Shown in pieces: positions 41,482-51,444 of a stretch of DNA of 64,000 nucleotides. The notes under the pieces are model-generated. The model did not search any database and had not been told where the DNA came from. It was given only the letters and a program-made list of their open reading frames with translations. Where the stretch lies: contig NZ_AOGW02000009.1 in assembly GCF_000332495.1 (NCBI RefSeq), positions 293,501-357,500 on the forward strand, in the 5' to 3' direction. Every line of letters starts with the position of its first letter. Within the stretch, counting starts at the first letter, position 1. The DNA comes from Leptospira terpstrae serovar Hualin str. LT 11-33 = ATCC 700639 (GTDB lineage Bacteria; Spirochaetota; Leptospiria; Leptospirales; Leptospiraceae). Made by a program: the position numbers and the translations under genes.

Positions 41482-42564
41482 TTAGTTTATCTTTGTTTTA
41501 TCTGACAATGATTTTAGGAAGTTAACAATCATTTCGATCTCTGAATCATTCATCGGTCGGTTCAGTTGGTAATGATTCATCCGTCGGACAGCTTCTTTGA
41601 GAGTAGGTACGCTACCATCATGAAAGTAGGGTGCCGTTAATGCTACGTTTCGAAGAGGTGGTACTTTAAAGAAATAATTGTCTGACGGATTTCCAGTAAA
41701 TTCAGATCTTCCAAAATCATTAGGATTGTATGAATGCACAGTATCTAATTTAGCAAATTGTGATCCGCCAAGTAGGTTTTTGTTGTGACAGTTTGTACAT
41801 CCTACCTCAAGATATGTTTTTAATCCGTCTAACTCATCTTTATTGAGAGCAAACGAATTAGACTCTATAAAATCATCAAATCTTGATTTTGATACAAGAG
41901 AATTTTCAAAGGCAACTAATGCAAGTCGAATGGAATGAATACTTGGAGTTGGCGAATCGGGAAAAGCATTTGCAAAAAAAGCTGTATAACTTGAATCGTT
42001 TTGAACACGAGATAATAATTCGGATTCCGATGGTAGTGACATCTCTAAAGGATTAATGAATGGGTCCGTTGCTTGGTTGATTAATGTATCTCTTCTTCCA
42101 TCCCAAAAAATTATAGGTAAAAAGCCAACGTTAAGAATCGTAGGAGTGTTTCTTTTTCCCAGTTGGCCAAACGTTCCTCGTGAAGTGGATTGTCGATCCA
42201 TACCTGCAGCAGTTCCATCAATTGGATGGCAGGTCAAACAGGATTGCACATGATTAGATGAAAGTTTGTTATCTCTAAAAAGTTTGTTACCTAAACTAAT
42301 TTTGGCAATTGAATCTGTTTCAGAACCTGGAACAAAGCTCGGTAATTGACCAATTTTTTCTCTGGCAACAGCCTGGATTTCCATTGCATACATAATGTTT
42401 GATGAGATACTTAAAGAAACCAAACTATTGGTTATATAATTTTTGTTTGATTCATTAGTTAGAATATTGCAACTAGCAGATATTATATGTATTAAACATA
42501 AAAATAGTAGATTAAGTTTTTGTTTGTCTGAACGAATTAATGGAGGTGAAACCATAGAAACCAA
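41482..42564 (-). CDS. Di-heme cytochrome c peroxidase-family lipoprotein
   Basis: The 360-residue protein has a signal with a possible lipobox (IHIISASC), two CxxCH heme sites (SCLTCHPIDG near residue 115 and GCTNCHNKNLL near 258) and MauG/CcpA-like surroundings (GKRNTPTILNVGFLPIIFWDGR; PPLRNVALTAPYFHDGSVPTLKEAV). Such enzymes reduce hydrogen peroxide with electrons from cytochromes, or oxidise protein substrates. It stands upstream of the riboswitch on the same strand and ends just before it. The exact start (TTG or ATG within the first codons) is uncertain. Confidence 0.85.
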   Translation of the reverse strand: MVSMVSPPLIRSDKQKLNLLFLCLIHIISASCNILTNESNKNYITNSLVSLSISSNIMYAMEIQAVAREKIGQLPSFVPGSETDSIAKISLGNKLFRDNKLSSNHVQSCLTCHPIDGTAAGMDRQSTSRGTFGQLGKRNTPTILNVGFLPIIFWDGRRDTLINQATDPFINPLEMSLPSESELLSRVQNDSSYTAFFANAFPDSPTPSIHSIRLALVAFENSLVSKSRFDDFIESNSFALNKDELDGLKTYLEVGCTNCHNKNLLGGSQFAKLDTVHSYNPNDFGRSEFTGNPSDNYFFKVPPLRNVALTAPYFHDGSVPTLKEAVRRMNHYQLNRPMNDSEIEMIVNFLKSLSDKTKIN

Positions 42565-42674
42565 ACAAGGAATCTACCCCGAATCCTTCAATTCAAATTT
42601 TGGATCCGGTTTTTCGTTTGGTAGTGAAAGTTGAGAAAACTAATTCTAATTTTAGACTGCTTGTCGTTAATTAT

Positions 42675-44717
42675 TTAATTTGTGTGAAAGGAATTTGTTA
42701 CTGCTGCAATTGTTCCAGCAATTTCACCAATTTTTTGACTGACTTGATTTAAATCTTCTGAATTATTAGCAAGTTCTTGGGCACTACCGGAAAGAGTATT
42801 GATAGTGTTAACCATATCTTCCGAAGCTTTTTTTTGCTCCCGACTAGAAAACTCAATAGTTTCCGCCATTTCTTGCAATCCGTTAAGCTCTGTCGTGACA
42901 TTGATTAAACTATTCGTTTGTATTGTCATTTCGCCTTTCAAGTGGTCTACACCAGATTGCATTCTATTGGATTGTTCTACAATTTCGCTAAGTGCATTAA
43001 CAGTTTCATGTACATGGTTTGCCCCAATGATTACAACAGAGTTACTTTTATCAATGAGTCGTTTTATGTTTTTGACTGACGATTGTGTTTTATCAGCCAA
43101 TTTAGAAATTTCTTCAGCTACTACGGCAAAACCCATCCCCGCATCACCAGCACGAGCAGCTTCAATACTTGCGTTTAATGCGAGTAAGTTGGTCCGTTCT
43201 GAAATTTCGGTGATCAGATCTACAATACCCGTGATTTCTTTTGTTACGGAACGAATTTCAGTCATAGCATTGTCAGTATTTTGAATGGAAACATTACCAA
43301 AATTAGCTAAGTTTGTTGACGTAATAGATTGATCCGTTAACTGAAAAAGAGCTTTTTCAATATTAAAAATAGAGCCTTCTATTTTCTTCATTTCCTCTGT
43401 AATTTTAACAATGTTTTTCGTTTCATTTGTAATGAATTCAAACATAATTTCAAATGAAGTTGTTAGTTCTTCTAGAGATGCCGCAGATTCTTCCGAGATG
43501 GAAGCAAGGGAGGATGCATTGTCTGAAACAGAAATTGCATCTTGTTTTAATTTATATGAAACTTTCTCTGCGTCACTTACCGAGATTTTTAGTTGGTTCA
43601 TGATATGATTGAGGTTTTTCAAAAAAAGATTGATCGAATTTGTAATTTTCCCTATTTCATTGTTTCCAAAATTAGGAAGTGTTTTTGTTAAATCTGCCTC
43701 TCCGCTGGAAAGTTCGTTTACTTTAGAAAGAACAGTTGTTAATGGATTGCTGATACTTCTAAATATGAATATAACAAATAAACTAGAGATAAGTAAAGAA
43801 ATCAAAACTAAAATAATGTTTATATTCCTCTGGAAAGATAATAATTGGATCCTATCGTTTACTAACTTTTCTAATATTGCGATGGAACTGTTTTGGATTC
43901 CACCTGCGATCAAAGTCCCTTTATGGATAGTTGCAAATAACTTCTCTGCTGAATTTGGTTTAACTTTTGTTAAGATGAATGTATCTTTCAGTTCTCGGAT
44001 ATAGTTTTCACAAGTGATTTTAGAATCCTCAGTTGCCTTTTTTAGTTCTCCAACATAAGGAGAAGGATCTTCGACGGATTTTGTATAGGATTTTTGAATT
44101 TCATTGCATGTGGTTTCAATAGAATTAATGGAAATCAAGGCTTTGGTAAAACTACTGCTAGAATATTGTTTGGTATTGTAATTAGCACTCGAATACTCTT
44201 CACGAGTTACTTCTTTTAAAACTCCTACGTTTTTTAGTATCTCAGGTACTCGAAAGAAAATAATTTCCATTTGGTAATAAGAGTTAACTTCCGGATCAAG
44301 AATTAGATTAGAAAAATCGCCAATTTTCAAAGCAAGTTCTTGTGTGTCATAGAGAAACTTTGTTGCTGTGGGTTGGTCAAAACTTTTGATTTTTGTATAT
44401 TGATTCCAAGTAGAAAGTTCTTTTGTTTCGTTTGGGAGAAGGTCTGTTTCTTTAATTTTAGATTGAGCAGATTTGATTAGAGGAACCAAATCATCCGTGT
44501 TTTCTTGTCCAATCTTTAGCCTTTCTAAACCTTCTCTATAAGCCAGATAGATTGGTTTTAGTGTTTGGATTCCTAATTGTTCTTTTTCGGAGAACTCAAT
44601 GTTCCCATTCAGTGAACGTACTAAAATAAGCAAAATGATGAATAGTGATGCAATGAGAGGAATCGGTAGCAGCAAGAGTCTGGTCTGAATGGAAAACTTT
44701 GAAAGAAATTTTGTCAT
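42675..44717 (-). CDS. Methyl-accepting chemotaxis protein
   Basis: The 680-residue receptor has an N-terminal span ([20 protein letters not shown]), a periplasmic sensor region of about 270 residues, a second span ([21 protein letters not shown]), a HAMP linker ([28 protein letters not shown]) and the MCP signalling hairpin with [36 protein letters not shown]. The hairpin tip sequence is conserved, so it should couple to CheA/CheW. No CheW-interacting neighbours are in the window. The ligand is unknown. Confidence 0.95.
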   Translation of the reverse strand: MTKFLSKFSIQTRLLLLPIPLIASLFIILLILVRSLNGNIEFSEKEQLGIQTLKPIYLAYREGLERLKIGQENTDDLVPLIKSAQSKIKETDLLPNETKELSTWNQYTKIKSFDQPTATKFLYDTQELALKIGDFSNLILDPEVNSYYQMEIIFFRVPEILKNVGVLKEVTREEYSSANYNTKQYSSSSFTKALISINSIETTCNEIQKSYTKSVEDPSPYVGELKKATEDSKITCENYIRELKDTFILTKVKPNSAEKLFATIHKGTLIAGGIQNSSIAILEKLVNDRIQLLSFQRNINIILVLISLLISSLFVIFIFRSISNPLTTVLSKVNELSSGEADLTKTLPNFGNNEIGKITNSINLFLKNLNHIMNQLKISVSDAEKVSYKLKQDAISVSDNASSLASISEESAASLEELTTSFEIMFEFITNETKNIVKITEEMKKIEGSIFNIEKALFQLTDQSITSTNLANFGNVSIQNTDNAMTEIRSVTKEITGIVDLITEISERTNLLALNASIEAARAGDAGMGFAVVAEEISKLADKTQSSVKNIKRLIDKSNSVVIIGANHVHETVNALSEIVEQSNRMQSGVDHLKGEMTIQTNSLINVTTELNGLQEMAETIEFSSREQKKASEDMVNTINTLSGSAQELANNSEDLNQVSQKIGEIAGTIAAVTNSFHTN

Positions 44718-44818
44718 AGAACTGTGTATCTTCCTACAGTGGACGAAAAAAATTCCACTTACCTTCTAACGATTATTGATATTCAATAAATCAATCATTT
44801 AATTTTATAGGTGTAAGA

Positions 44819-45277
44819 ATGGGAGGGTTTGTGAACAGATCCCTAATACTAATTACATTGTTCGTTTCGGCTTCATGTGCTCGTACTTTGGAAGTAAAAA
44901 ACAAAGAGAGTCTTTTTGAAAATTGTATGAAGACTTTTCAAGATGAAGTTAAATGTCGCGAGTTTATGTCTAAATCGGCTGAAGACATCAAATCCGAAGA
45001 AGAAAAACGTGAAGAAGTTTTGGCTCAACTAACAGTGGAGCAACTGGCAGGAATGAAACTGCGTAGAGAGATCAAAGACACTTTGCCAGGTAAAAATGGA
45101 AACTTTGTCCGAGAATTTATTGGCGACCCAGATGAAGTCAAAAGAGGAGGCGATAGAGAGTATTGGATTTATAAACGGCCTATTAGTAAATTCTCTGGTG
45201 ATTCTCCTCCAGATAAAGAAATCACTGTGATTTTTCGCAGATCTTTCGTTGAAAAAGTAGATTATAAAAAACCTTAA
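44819..45277 (+). CDS. Small lipoprotein, 152 aa
   Basis: Signal with lipobox SASC (SLILITLFVSASC); ATG 44819 or GTG 44831 are both possible starts. The mature part has a charged helix with two Cys (FENCMKTFQDEVKCREF) and a C-terminal domain FVREFIGDPDEVKRGGDREYWIYKRPI, which resembles the SmpA/BamE-like pattern G-x-P-x-x-V ... W-x-Y. It may be an outer-membrane accessory lipoprotein. Single gene followed by a hairpin. Confidence 0.7.
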   Translation: MGGFVNRSLILITLFVSASCARTLEVKNKESLFENCMKTFQDEVKCREFMSKSAEDIKSEEEKREEVLAQLTVEQLAGMKLRREIKDTLPGKNGNFVREFIGDPDEVKRGGDREYWIYKRPISKFSGDSPPDKEITVIFRRSFVEKVDYKKP

Positions 45278-45294
45278 AAACCTTCCTTGTTGAT

Positions 45295-45318
45295 TGAGGG
45301 AGATATCCACCTCCCTCA
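45295..45318 (+). terminator. Hairpin after the lipoprotein gene
   Basis: TGAGGGAG and CTCCCTCA form an 8-bp perfect stem over an 8-base loop. The following bases are not a clean T-run (TTGTTGAAACCTTTT), so it is a weak terminator at best. Confidence 0.5.
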
Positions 45319-45530
45319 GATTGTTGAAACCTTTTCCAATCATTGCATTGGAGAAAGAGATAAGAATGAATTCATTGTTTTTGTAATTCAGAATATAGGA
45401 TTATACGTTAATCTTAAAATTCATTTTTCATTTTTAAGTTTAGCTTATTTATTATGACGCCGGTTCTGTAAACCGATTAAGGTCAAATTTGAAAAGATTT
45501 AGGTAGGGATAATTGAAAGTTAAATAAATA

Positions 45531-45553
45531 GTCAGGAGAGGTCATCTCCTGAC
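45531..45553 (-). terminator. Terminator after the Cys-rich lipoprotein gene
   Basis: On the minus strand GTCAGGAGA and TCTCCTGAC pair over five bases, followed by a T-rich stretch (TATTTATTTAACTTTC). It lies ten bases after the gene end at 45564. Confidence 0.65.
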
Positions 45554-45563
45554 TCAAGTTTTG

Positions 45564-46025
45564 TTAGTATACCAAGTAACTGGTTAAATCTACTGTTGTG
45601 CCAGCAGCTGTTGTATACGATGTGTTACAAGCGGCAAACGCACCCGCAAGGGCTTGTTGCGCAAGGCCATAAGTAAACTGAGGTAAGTTACAAGGTTGAA
45701 TGGGGTCATTGACTTTTTTAAGTACACATTCTTTCAATGCATTCAAATCATCAGTCGTTTTACCTTCCAATTTAACTAGCGAACAACCGTTCCCTGAGTT
45801 GAAGTATTCTTTTCCACCAACGCATGAGTTTGCTGCTGTATATGCAACTAGACAGATTTGTTGAACTTCGTTGAAACTTCCAGCGTTGACTAGGTAAAGT
45901 AGAGCCGTTGGGTTATCTTCTTTTTTTGCACCTGACTCTGTGCAGCCAACAACGCCAGCTGCCAAAAGGAGTGCCAAAGAGATTCCTACTAAACCAGATT
46001 TAAAGGATTTCATATTCTTTTTCAT
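45564..46025 (-). CDS. Cys-rich lipoprotein, 153 aa
   Basis: Signal with lipobox VVGC (ALLLAAGVVGC); the mature part is Ala/Asn-rich with eight Cys at spaced positions (QQICLV, NSCVGG, NGCSLV, KECVLK, QPCNLP, AACNTS), likely disulfide-bonded outside the cytoplasm. It ends in a hydrophobic DLTSYLVY. It follows the porin gene by 10 bases on the same strand, so the two are probably co-expressed and may work together at the outer membrane. Function unknown. Confidence 0.75.
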   Translation of the reverse strand: MKKNMKSFKSGLVGISLALLLAAGVVGCTESGAKKEDNPTALLYLVNAGSFNEVQQICLVAYTAANSCVGGKEYFNSGNGCSLVKLEGKTTDDLNALKECVLKKVNDPIQPCNLPQFTYGLAQQALAGAFAACNTSYTTAAGTTVDLTSYLVY

Positions 46026-46035
46026 TGTTTTCTCC

Positions 46036-47550
46036 TTAGAATTTTGCTACCATACCGACGATGATACCGTTTTGGTGAGAAGCCGGTCTTCCAGAAGTAT
46101 CGATGAACTGTTGACCAGGACCCCAATCTCTTCTTAAGTCTACTTTTACTTGGAGGTTTTCCGTTAAGTCGAAAGTAGGTGTGAAAGTGAGAGTTTTGAT
46201 TTGACCGTAGTTAGTAACTGCTCTTGCACCAATGGAATCTTGGAACTTGAGGTCATATCTGTCTGCAGGTGTAACTGCAAATAGAGGAGGGTTTACAGCA
46301 AGTGACCCACCGTAACGTTTGTCATCAAGATACTCAAAACGGAAACCAAGTGCAAAGAAGTTTGTAAATTGGTACTTCGCTTGTAGTTGGTAAGTTTGGT
46401 AAACTCTTTTGATTTTGTTTTCACGAGTGAAACTAGTGTCTTTTGTGAAACCAGCAGCAACTAAACCTGGATCTAAATCAGGAACTAAACCTGGTAGTGC
46501 AGCATCTAATTTTGCTTTAGTCACTCCACTTGCTTCATATCCATACGCAGCTGTGTTTGTTTGACCAGTTCTTTCACCGTAAGTATAGTCAAAGATAGTA
46601 GTCAATTTGTCAGTTGGTTTGAAGATCAAAATCAAGTTTTGGATCATCCAATGGTCAGTTTTGAAAGCAGATTGTTTTGGAAAAGAAGTTCCAGTTGACT
46701 GCTCAAGATAGTAAAGAGCATTGTTTTGTCTACCTTTGATGTTATCGTTGGCTTGCAATGTGTTCCATACTACTTGGAATTTATCAGGTACTAAATCATA
46801 CTTTACTTGTGTTCCAATCGCTCTAGTAGGGTTTGGACCATCAGCATAAGCATGTTGTTGAGTGCTAGTTAAACTAGATCCACCTGCTGCATCACCGTAA
46901 GCTGCCAATCCACTGTAACCAAATTGTTGACCGTTACCAGTGTAACCAGTTCCTTGCGCACTATTGTAAAGATATAAACTTGTTGAAAGTCTATCGTTTA
47001 CTTGTAAGTTAGCTCGTGCACCGGTGTGAATGAAGGGGATTGTATTGTAGAACACATACCCAATGGTGTAAGCAATGTTGTCTTTCGAGTCTAAAACTTC
47101 GAGTCCAATATGGGTTGCCATCTTACCTACGTCAACAGTCAACCCTTTGAGTACTGGGAAGTATGCTGAAACATAAGCTTGTTGTAACAACTGCATATTA
47201 TGAAGCGAGTTTGTTGTTTGATACGGACGTTCTTGGTACATGTTGTTTTGTCCGTTTTGCATATCCAAACGGAAACCCCATGGACTTTCTTTATCCGCCA
47301 ACTTCTCCATAGAGAGTTTAACTGCATTCACAGCAAACTGCTTGTTGTATTGGTGAAAAGTACCCGCTGTATCTTGGGTAGCCCCTTGCCGGTTGTTTGA
47401 AGTATAGTTATAGTATACATCCACATATCCGGAAAAATTTACCAACTCATACCAAGACTTATCCTTTTCCTTTTTATCCTGAGCAAAAAGGGAAGCCTGG
47501 GAAAATAAGGTAGCAACGATCGTCGCCAACAGAGTGTATTTATTTCTCAT
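46036..47550 (-). CDS. Outer-membrane porin (BBP2-like beta-barrel)
   Basis: The 504-residue protein has a signal peptide (LLATIVATLFSQASLFA), then alternating amphipathic strands with aromatic girdles (for example VNFSGYVDVYYNYTSNNR, WGFRLDMQNG, QLLQQAYVSAYFPVLKGLTVDVGKM), and ends with a C-terminal Phe (GIIVGMVAKF), the outer-membrane insertion signal. It matches the leptospiral and Bacteroidota-type BBP2/OprD-like porin group. Substrate unknown. It leads a two-gene unit with the Cys-rich lipoprotein. Confidence 0.88.
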   Translation of the reverse strand: MRNKYTLLATIVATLFSQASLFAQDKKEKDKSWYELVNFSGYVDVYYNYTSNNRQGATQDTAGTFHQYNKQFAVNAVKLSMEKLADKESPWGFRLDMQNGQNNMYQERPYQTTNSLHNMQLLQQAYVSAYFPVLKGLTVDVGKMATHIGLEVLDSKDNIAYTIGYVFYNTIPFIHTGARANLQVNDRLSTSLYLYNSAQGTGYTGNGQQFGYSGLAAYGDAAGGSSLTSTQQHAYADGPNPTRAIGTQVKYDLVPDKFQVVWNTLQANDNIKGRQNNALYYLEQSTGTSFPKQSAFKTDHWMIQNLILIFKPTDKLTTIFDYTYGERTGQTNTAAYGYEASGVTKAKLDAALPGLVPDLDPGLVAAGFTKDTSFTRENKIKRVYQTYQLQAKYQFTNFFALGFRFEYLDDKRYGGSLAVNPPLFAVTPADRYDLKFQDSIGARAVTNYGQIKTLTFTPTFDLTENLQVKVDLRRDWGPGQQFIDTSGRPASHQNGIIVGMVAKF

Positions 47551-47729
47551 TTGCCATTTCTCCTATGTGAACTTGTTGTGCAAGTTGTGTACCAGGTTGG
47601 CGGAGTTTCTACGCGAGGAAGGTAGAAAAAAATGGAAACACTGTATTTGAATGGGTTCTTGGGGAAAAAAAATATGTTTTTGATTAAATAAAGAACAACT
47701 CGAGGGTAAATGGATGAAAAAAAAACGAA

Positions 47730-49016
47730 CTAATTGGTCAAATTGCTTATAAAATGAGCAGAGTGATGCAATAGTCTTGAATATTCATTTTCTTTAGGCG
47801 AGTGTAGGACAAGATCTAAAAGATAATTTAGAACCATTCCATAATTGGTTTTTGCCAGTTGGGGGTAAGTTTCGGCCAAATGGTTCCCGTTTATCTTCAT
47901 ATCCGTGAGGAGAAGGGGTGGTTCTTCTTCCCAAATTCGAACCATCTGTGATGTGATTTCCCCAAAAATTGGTTTGAGTTTAAAGATAAATTCATTATCG
48001 ATCGAAAATCGTGATTGGAAGTGTCGCTTAACGGGCGCTAGATATTCTTTTTTTATTGTAAATTCATCTATATTAGGAGTTGTTTGATTTTTTTCCCACT
48101 TAGTTAAAAATTCGAAGAACAATAAACAATCCTTTGTATTCTGACCTGAGAATTTTAAAGTCCGAAGAATGGTTTCTAATTCTTTTAAAGAGCTTTGATT
48201 CAAAAATGAAAAAAATGCCAATGCCAATTGGATTCCAATAAAGTCTTTGGAAGTTTGGTCTAGTTTTTTTAAAATATTATGATTTGGAAACAATTGTGGC
48301 GGCAGGTTAGGAAGGAAAATTTGGAAAATACTTTCCTCAGCTAACAGCTGGATCATACGAGAAGGATAGGGTCCTAAAAAGGATTTGAGAACTTCATCTT
48401 GGAATCGCTCTAATGATATTTTTTTTGTAATATGTTTTGTTTCGTGAATAGCCTTTTTTGTTTCTGGTTCGATCAAAAAATCCAAAGTACTTGCAAAACG
48501 TAGAGCACGAATTGGTCGTAATCCATCTTCAGTAAAACGTAGGATCGGATTTCCTATGGTCCGAATGGTCTTTAGTTCAATATCCCTAATTCCCAAATGT
48601 TCATCCACAAGATGTCCAGTTTGTAGATCGAATGCTAATGCATTCATAGTGAAGTCTCTTCTTTTCAAATCCTCCGACAAAGTAGTACCAAATTCCACAT
48701 GATCAGGCCGTCTTCCATCAGAATAGTCTTTGTCGATTCGGTAAGTTGTTATTTCGTAATTGATTTTATCTAAAACAACTGTTACAGTACCATGTTCAAT
48801 TCCTGTGTCTATTACTGTCCGAAATAGTTTCTTAACTTGTTTGGGTTCTGCATTTGTTGTAAGGTCGTATTCTTTGGGAATTTTTCCCATGACTAGGTCA
48901 CGCACCGAGCCACCAACAAGGTAACATTCGAACCCTGCTCCTTTCAATGCAGAGTCAATTTGTAGCAGATGAGTTAAAAATTTTGCGGGGACTAAGGAAT
49001 GTATGTCTATTGGCAA
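47730..49016 (-). CDS. cca: CCA tRNA nucleotidyltransferase / poly(A) polymerase family protein
   Basis: The N-terminal 200 residues have the class II nucleotidyltransferase signature GFECYLVGGSVRDLVMGKIPKEYDLTTNAEP (GG-R and D-x-D-like EYDL), RRDFTMNALAFD, and EDGLRPIRALRFASTLDF. It adds CCA to tRNA 3' ends, or A-tails to RNA; sequence alone does not separate the two. The start is TTG, inside the end of the Fur gene (overlap 10 bases), so translation is coupled. Last gene of the chain starting at 50237. Confidence 0.88.
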   Translation of the reverse strand: MPIDIHSLVPAKFLTHLLQIDSALKGAGFECYLVGGSVRDLVMGKIPKEYDLTTNAEPKQVKKLFRTVIDTGIEHGTVTVVLDKINYEITTYRIDKDYSDGRRPDHVEFGTTLSEDLKRRDFTMNALAFDLQTGHLVDEHLGIRDIELKTIRTIGNPILRFTEDGLRPIRALRFASTLDFLIEPETKKAIHETKHITKKISLERFQDEVLKSFLGPYPSRMIQLLAEESIFQIFLPNLPPQLFPNHNILKKLDQTSKDFIGIQLALAFFSFLNQSSLKELETILRTLKFSGQNTKDCLLFFEFLTKWEKNQTTPNIDEFTIKKEYLAPVKRHFQSRFSIDNEFIFKLKPIFGEITSQMVRIWEEEPPLLLTDMKINGNHLAETYPQLAKTNYGMVLNYLLDLVLHSPKENEYSRLLHHSAHFISNLTN

Positions 49017-49429
49017 TTTCTACATTTGCCTCTAAACACAATTTCGACTGATTCGGTGGAGAAACCTTTCAAGTGTTTGGCGGAAGGAATCCCATTCCAC
49101 GGATCATCGATACATTCAATTTTGCCACATACATTACAAATCAAATGTCCATGTGCTGCCGAAACAATATGGTTCCCATCGGACTTTAACTCAAAGTAGG
49201 TGACTCGATCTGTGGAATGGAGAGAGTTTAAAAGGTTTTTTTCTTCTAAATCGGATAGTGCTCTGTAGATGGTAACTCGGTCCCAAGATTCCTCTTTGGG
49301 AAGTTTTTCCATAATTTCCTGGTGGTTTAACGGCCGGGGGGATCCTTGTAGAATGGACAAAACTTGTTCACGATTTTTCGTAACTTTGAGTCCGATTTTT
49401 TTTAAAATTTGGGAAGGGTCTCCAGCCAT
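49007..49429 (-). CDS. Fur-family metalloregulator
   Basis: Start chosen at ATG 49429 (AGGATAAACAAATC in front), giving the usual 140 residues; the frame is open to 49498 but overlaps the gene upstream. It has the winged helix (DRVTIYRALSDLEEKNLL), the histidine-rich metal site (SAAHGHLICNVCGKIECID) and a C-terminal CRNC, so both structural-zinc Cys pairs are present. Fur-type proteins sense iron, zinc or peroxide; the exact one cannot be told here. Confidence 0.9.
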   Translation of the reverse strand: MAGDPSQILKKIGLKVTKNREQVLSILQGSPRPLNHQEIMEKLPKEESWDRVTIYRALSDLEEKNLLNSLHSTDRVTYFELKSDGNHIVSAAHGHLICNVCGKIECIDDPWNGIPSAKHLKGFSTESVEIVFRGKCRNCQ

Positions 49430-49461
49430 GATTTGTTTATCCTGTGATGGGGGAAGATTGT

Positions 49462-49827
49462 CTATTCTAAAATCACGTTTGCTTTCCAGATTTCCCAATA
49501 CCGAATTCCCATCCGAGTATGGACTTGTAAAAACTCTTCAATTTCTATTCCTTTATTTTTTTCAACAATCACAGGTGCAATGCCTAAATCCAATCTTCGG
49601 TTGAGAATGGAATCAAGTTCTTCCTTTGCCAATTGGGTGATCCGTTCGCAGTCTTCTTTTCTTTCGGAAAGTTGAGCTTTGTTTGATTCACAAAATGTGG
49701 CTGTTTTGAAGGAAGAACTAGATTCTAGTAAATCATCCAATTGGCGAGTGACTGACTTTTTACAATGGGTTAAGAAGATAACCATGAAAAATAGAGGCAC
49801 TATTTTGGTAAAAATTTGAAAAATCAC
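49462..49827 (-). CDS. Small lipoprotein, 121 aa
   Basis: Signal with lipobox LTHC (KIVPLFFMVIFLTHC). The mature part is helical and polar, with one Cys pair (FCESN ... EDCERI) that might form a disulfide. No family recognised. It overlaps the RNase H gene by 4 bases and lies 32 bases before the Fur gene, in the same operon. Confidence 0.7.
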   Translation of the reverse strand: MIFQIFTKIVPLFFMVIFLTHCKKSVTRQLDDLLESSSSFKTATFCESNKAQLSERKEDCERITQLAKEELDSILNRRLDLGIAPVIVEKNKGIEIEEFLQVHTRMGIRYWEIWKANVILE

Positions 49828-50237
49828 ACCTTTGCATCCTGCGCTAAGTTTGCTAATTGGTCCGCTCTGGTGTTTTGTTCACGAGGGATGTATTGAATAT
49901 CAAATTGTTGAAATGAAGATTTTAAAGATTCACATTTGGTTTTGAAAACAAGTAAGTCTTTATTTTTTACCTTGTATTCGCCTTTCATTTGTTTGACGAC
50001 AAGTTCGGAGTCCAAACGAAATTTGATTTTTTGTAAATTCTTTTTGATCGCTTCTTCCATACCTCGGTGTAAGGCTTGCCATTCTGCCACGTTATTCGTT
50101 GCGTTTCCAATTTTTTCAGATAGAAAAAAAAATTCGATTCCATCATTGTCTTGAAAGGAAACACCGATGGCAGCGGGACCTGGATTACCGCGGGAACTAC
50201 CGTCACAGTAAATAAAGGTGGTATCTTTTGTAGACAT
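49824..50237 (-). CDS. rnhA: Ribonuclease HI family protein
   Basis: Start chosen at ATG 50237, since the frame upstream (to 50273) encodes no family residues. The 137-residue protein has IYCDGSSRGNPGPAAIG (first catalytic Asp), NNVAEWQALHRGMEEA (Glu) and IKFRLDSELVVKQMKGEYKV (Asp), and lacks the basic handle loop, as in the RNase HI-like group of many non-enterobacteria. It degrades RNA in RNA:DNA hybrids. The fourth catalytic Asp is probably that in NTRADQLAN. Confidence 0.88.
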   Translation of the reverse strand: MSTKDTTFIYCDGSSRGNPGPAAIGVSFQDNDGIEFFFLSEKIGNATNNVAEWQALHRGMEEAIKKNLQKIKFRLDSELVVKQMKGEYKVKNKDLLVFKTKCESLKSSFQQFDIQYIPREQNTRADQLANLAQDAKV

Positions 50238-50358
50238 AGCCGACAGTCTTTTCGGTGATCTCTCTCTCACCAATCAAAAACATGAACAGAAATTAAAAAA
50301 ATCTTTTGGATTTTGATTTATGAAGGACTTTTTTGCCGGGCCGTGGTAAACGGAGCGT

Positions 50359-50404
50359 ATTGGGTGGCGGGTGGATTACCCCACCCAATCTATATAGGGC
50401 GGGG
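50359..50404. repeat. Dispersed hairpin repeat, copy (reverse orientation)
   Basis: ATTGGGTGG (50359-50367) and CCACCCAAT (50381-50389) form a perfect 9-bp inverted repeat, followed by GGGCGGGG. The reverse complement matches 62674-62717 closely, including the flanking CCCCGCCC. No gene lies in 50274-50451. Confidence 0.75.
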
Positions 50405-50451
50405 ACATCTACCTAAAATTCCCAAACCCCCCCGAAAAAAAAGGAAATTCC

Positions 50452-51441
50452 ATGACCGAACGGGGATTTGGTGCCCTTACCATGTTTGAAAACCGCCTTC
50501 GTAAACTAAAGAAAGAGCGCGAAAAGTGGGCAAAACGAGAATCAATTACATGTTACCGAATTTACTCGGAAGACATTCCACAAATATCCTGCATTCTGGA
50601 TTTCTATCCCAATGGACTGGTACTTTATGATAAAAGTTCCTTACGTTTCCAAGCAGAAGAAGGACATGAAGAACGGTTTGATCTCATAGCATCCATTGTT
50701 CGGGAAGTATTCCAAATCTCAGAAGAACAGCTATTTTTAAAAAGACGTAAAAAACAAAAAGGTACTGACCAATATGATAAACTTGCCATCGAAGGAAACT
50801 TTGAATGGGTAAAAGAATCTAACTTGGAATTTCGAACTAATCTTTCAGATTATTTAGACACTGGACTTTTTTTAGATCATCGGATTACAAGAGATTGGTT
50901 GAGGAAAGCTTCCAAAGGAAAGTCGGTATTAAATCTCTTTTCTTATACTGGAGCATTCTCCGTTTATGCTGCGTCAGGTGGTGCCACAAAAACAAAAAGT
51001 GTAGATCTATCTAAAACTTATTGTGACTGGGCGTTAAAAAATCTGGAACACAATGGATTTAAAACATCAAATCATCAAATTGTAAATGCAGATATACTGC
51101 AATGGATAGAAGAAGAAACTAAAAATCCAAACCGAGAACGATATGATTTAATTTTTTTAGATCCACCCACATTCTCTAATAGTAAAAAAATGAGAGAAGA
51201 GTGGGATGTACAAACCAAACATAGAAACCTACTTTTGTTGCTTTTAACAAAATTTCTCTCTGATGATGGAGAAATTTGGTTCTCTACAAATTTTAGAAAG
51301 TTTAAAATGGAAGTGGATGAAGAAGAATGGAAACAACGCGGATACCAATGCATCAATCGGACTAAGGAATCGATTCCTGCAGACTTTCGGGATGAAAAGA
51401 TTCACCAACTGTTCTGCATTAAACCGGATCCAAATTACTAA
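50452..51441 (+). CDS. RlmK-like 23S rRNA methyltransferase
   Basis: The 329-residue protein begins with MFENRLRKLKKEREKWAKRESITCYRIYSEDIPQISCILD, which is the start of the RlmK part of RlmKL (DNRLxKNxKxxxKWAKREgIxCYRxYDADLPEY). Methyltransferase motifs follow: LNLFSYTGAFSVYAASGGA (motif I), DLIFLDPPTFSNSKKM (motif IV), and a closing strand. RlmK makes m7G2069 in 23S rRNA; the N-terminal RlmL half is absent, so this is a stand-alone version. Single gene. Confidence 0.85.
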   Translation: MTERGFGALTMFENRLRKLKKEREKWAKRESITCYRIYSEDIPQISCILDFYPNGLVLYDKSSLRFQAEEGHEERFDLIASIVREVFQISEEQLFLKRRKKQKGTDQYDKLAIEGNFEWVKESNLEFRTNLSDYLDTGLFLDHRITRDWLRKASKGKSVLNLFSYTGAFSVYAASGGATKTKSVDLSKTYCDWALKNLEHNGFKTSNHQIVNADILQWIEEETKNPNRERYDLIFLDPPTFSNSKKMREEWDVQTKHRNLLLLLLTKFLSDDGEIWFSTNFRKFKMEVDEEEWKQRGYQCINRTKESIPADFRDEKIHQLFCIKPDPNY

Positions 51442-51444
51442 ACT

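Noticed and set aside
41287..41505. Open reading frame of 72 codons on the plus strand
   Set aside because: It is antisense to the cobalamin riboswitch aptamer and has no ribosome site.
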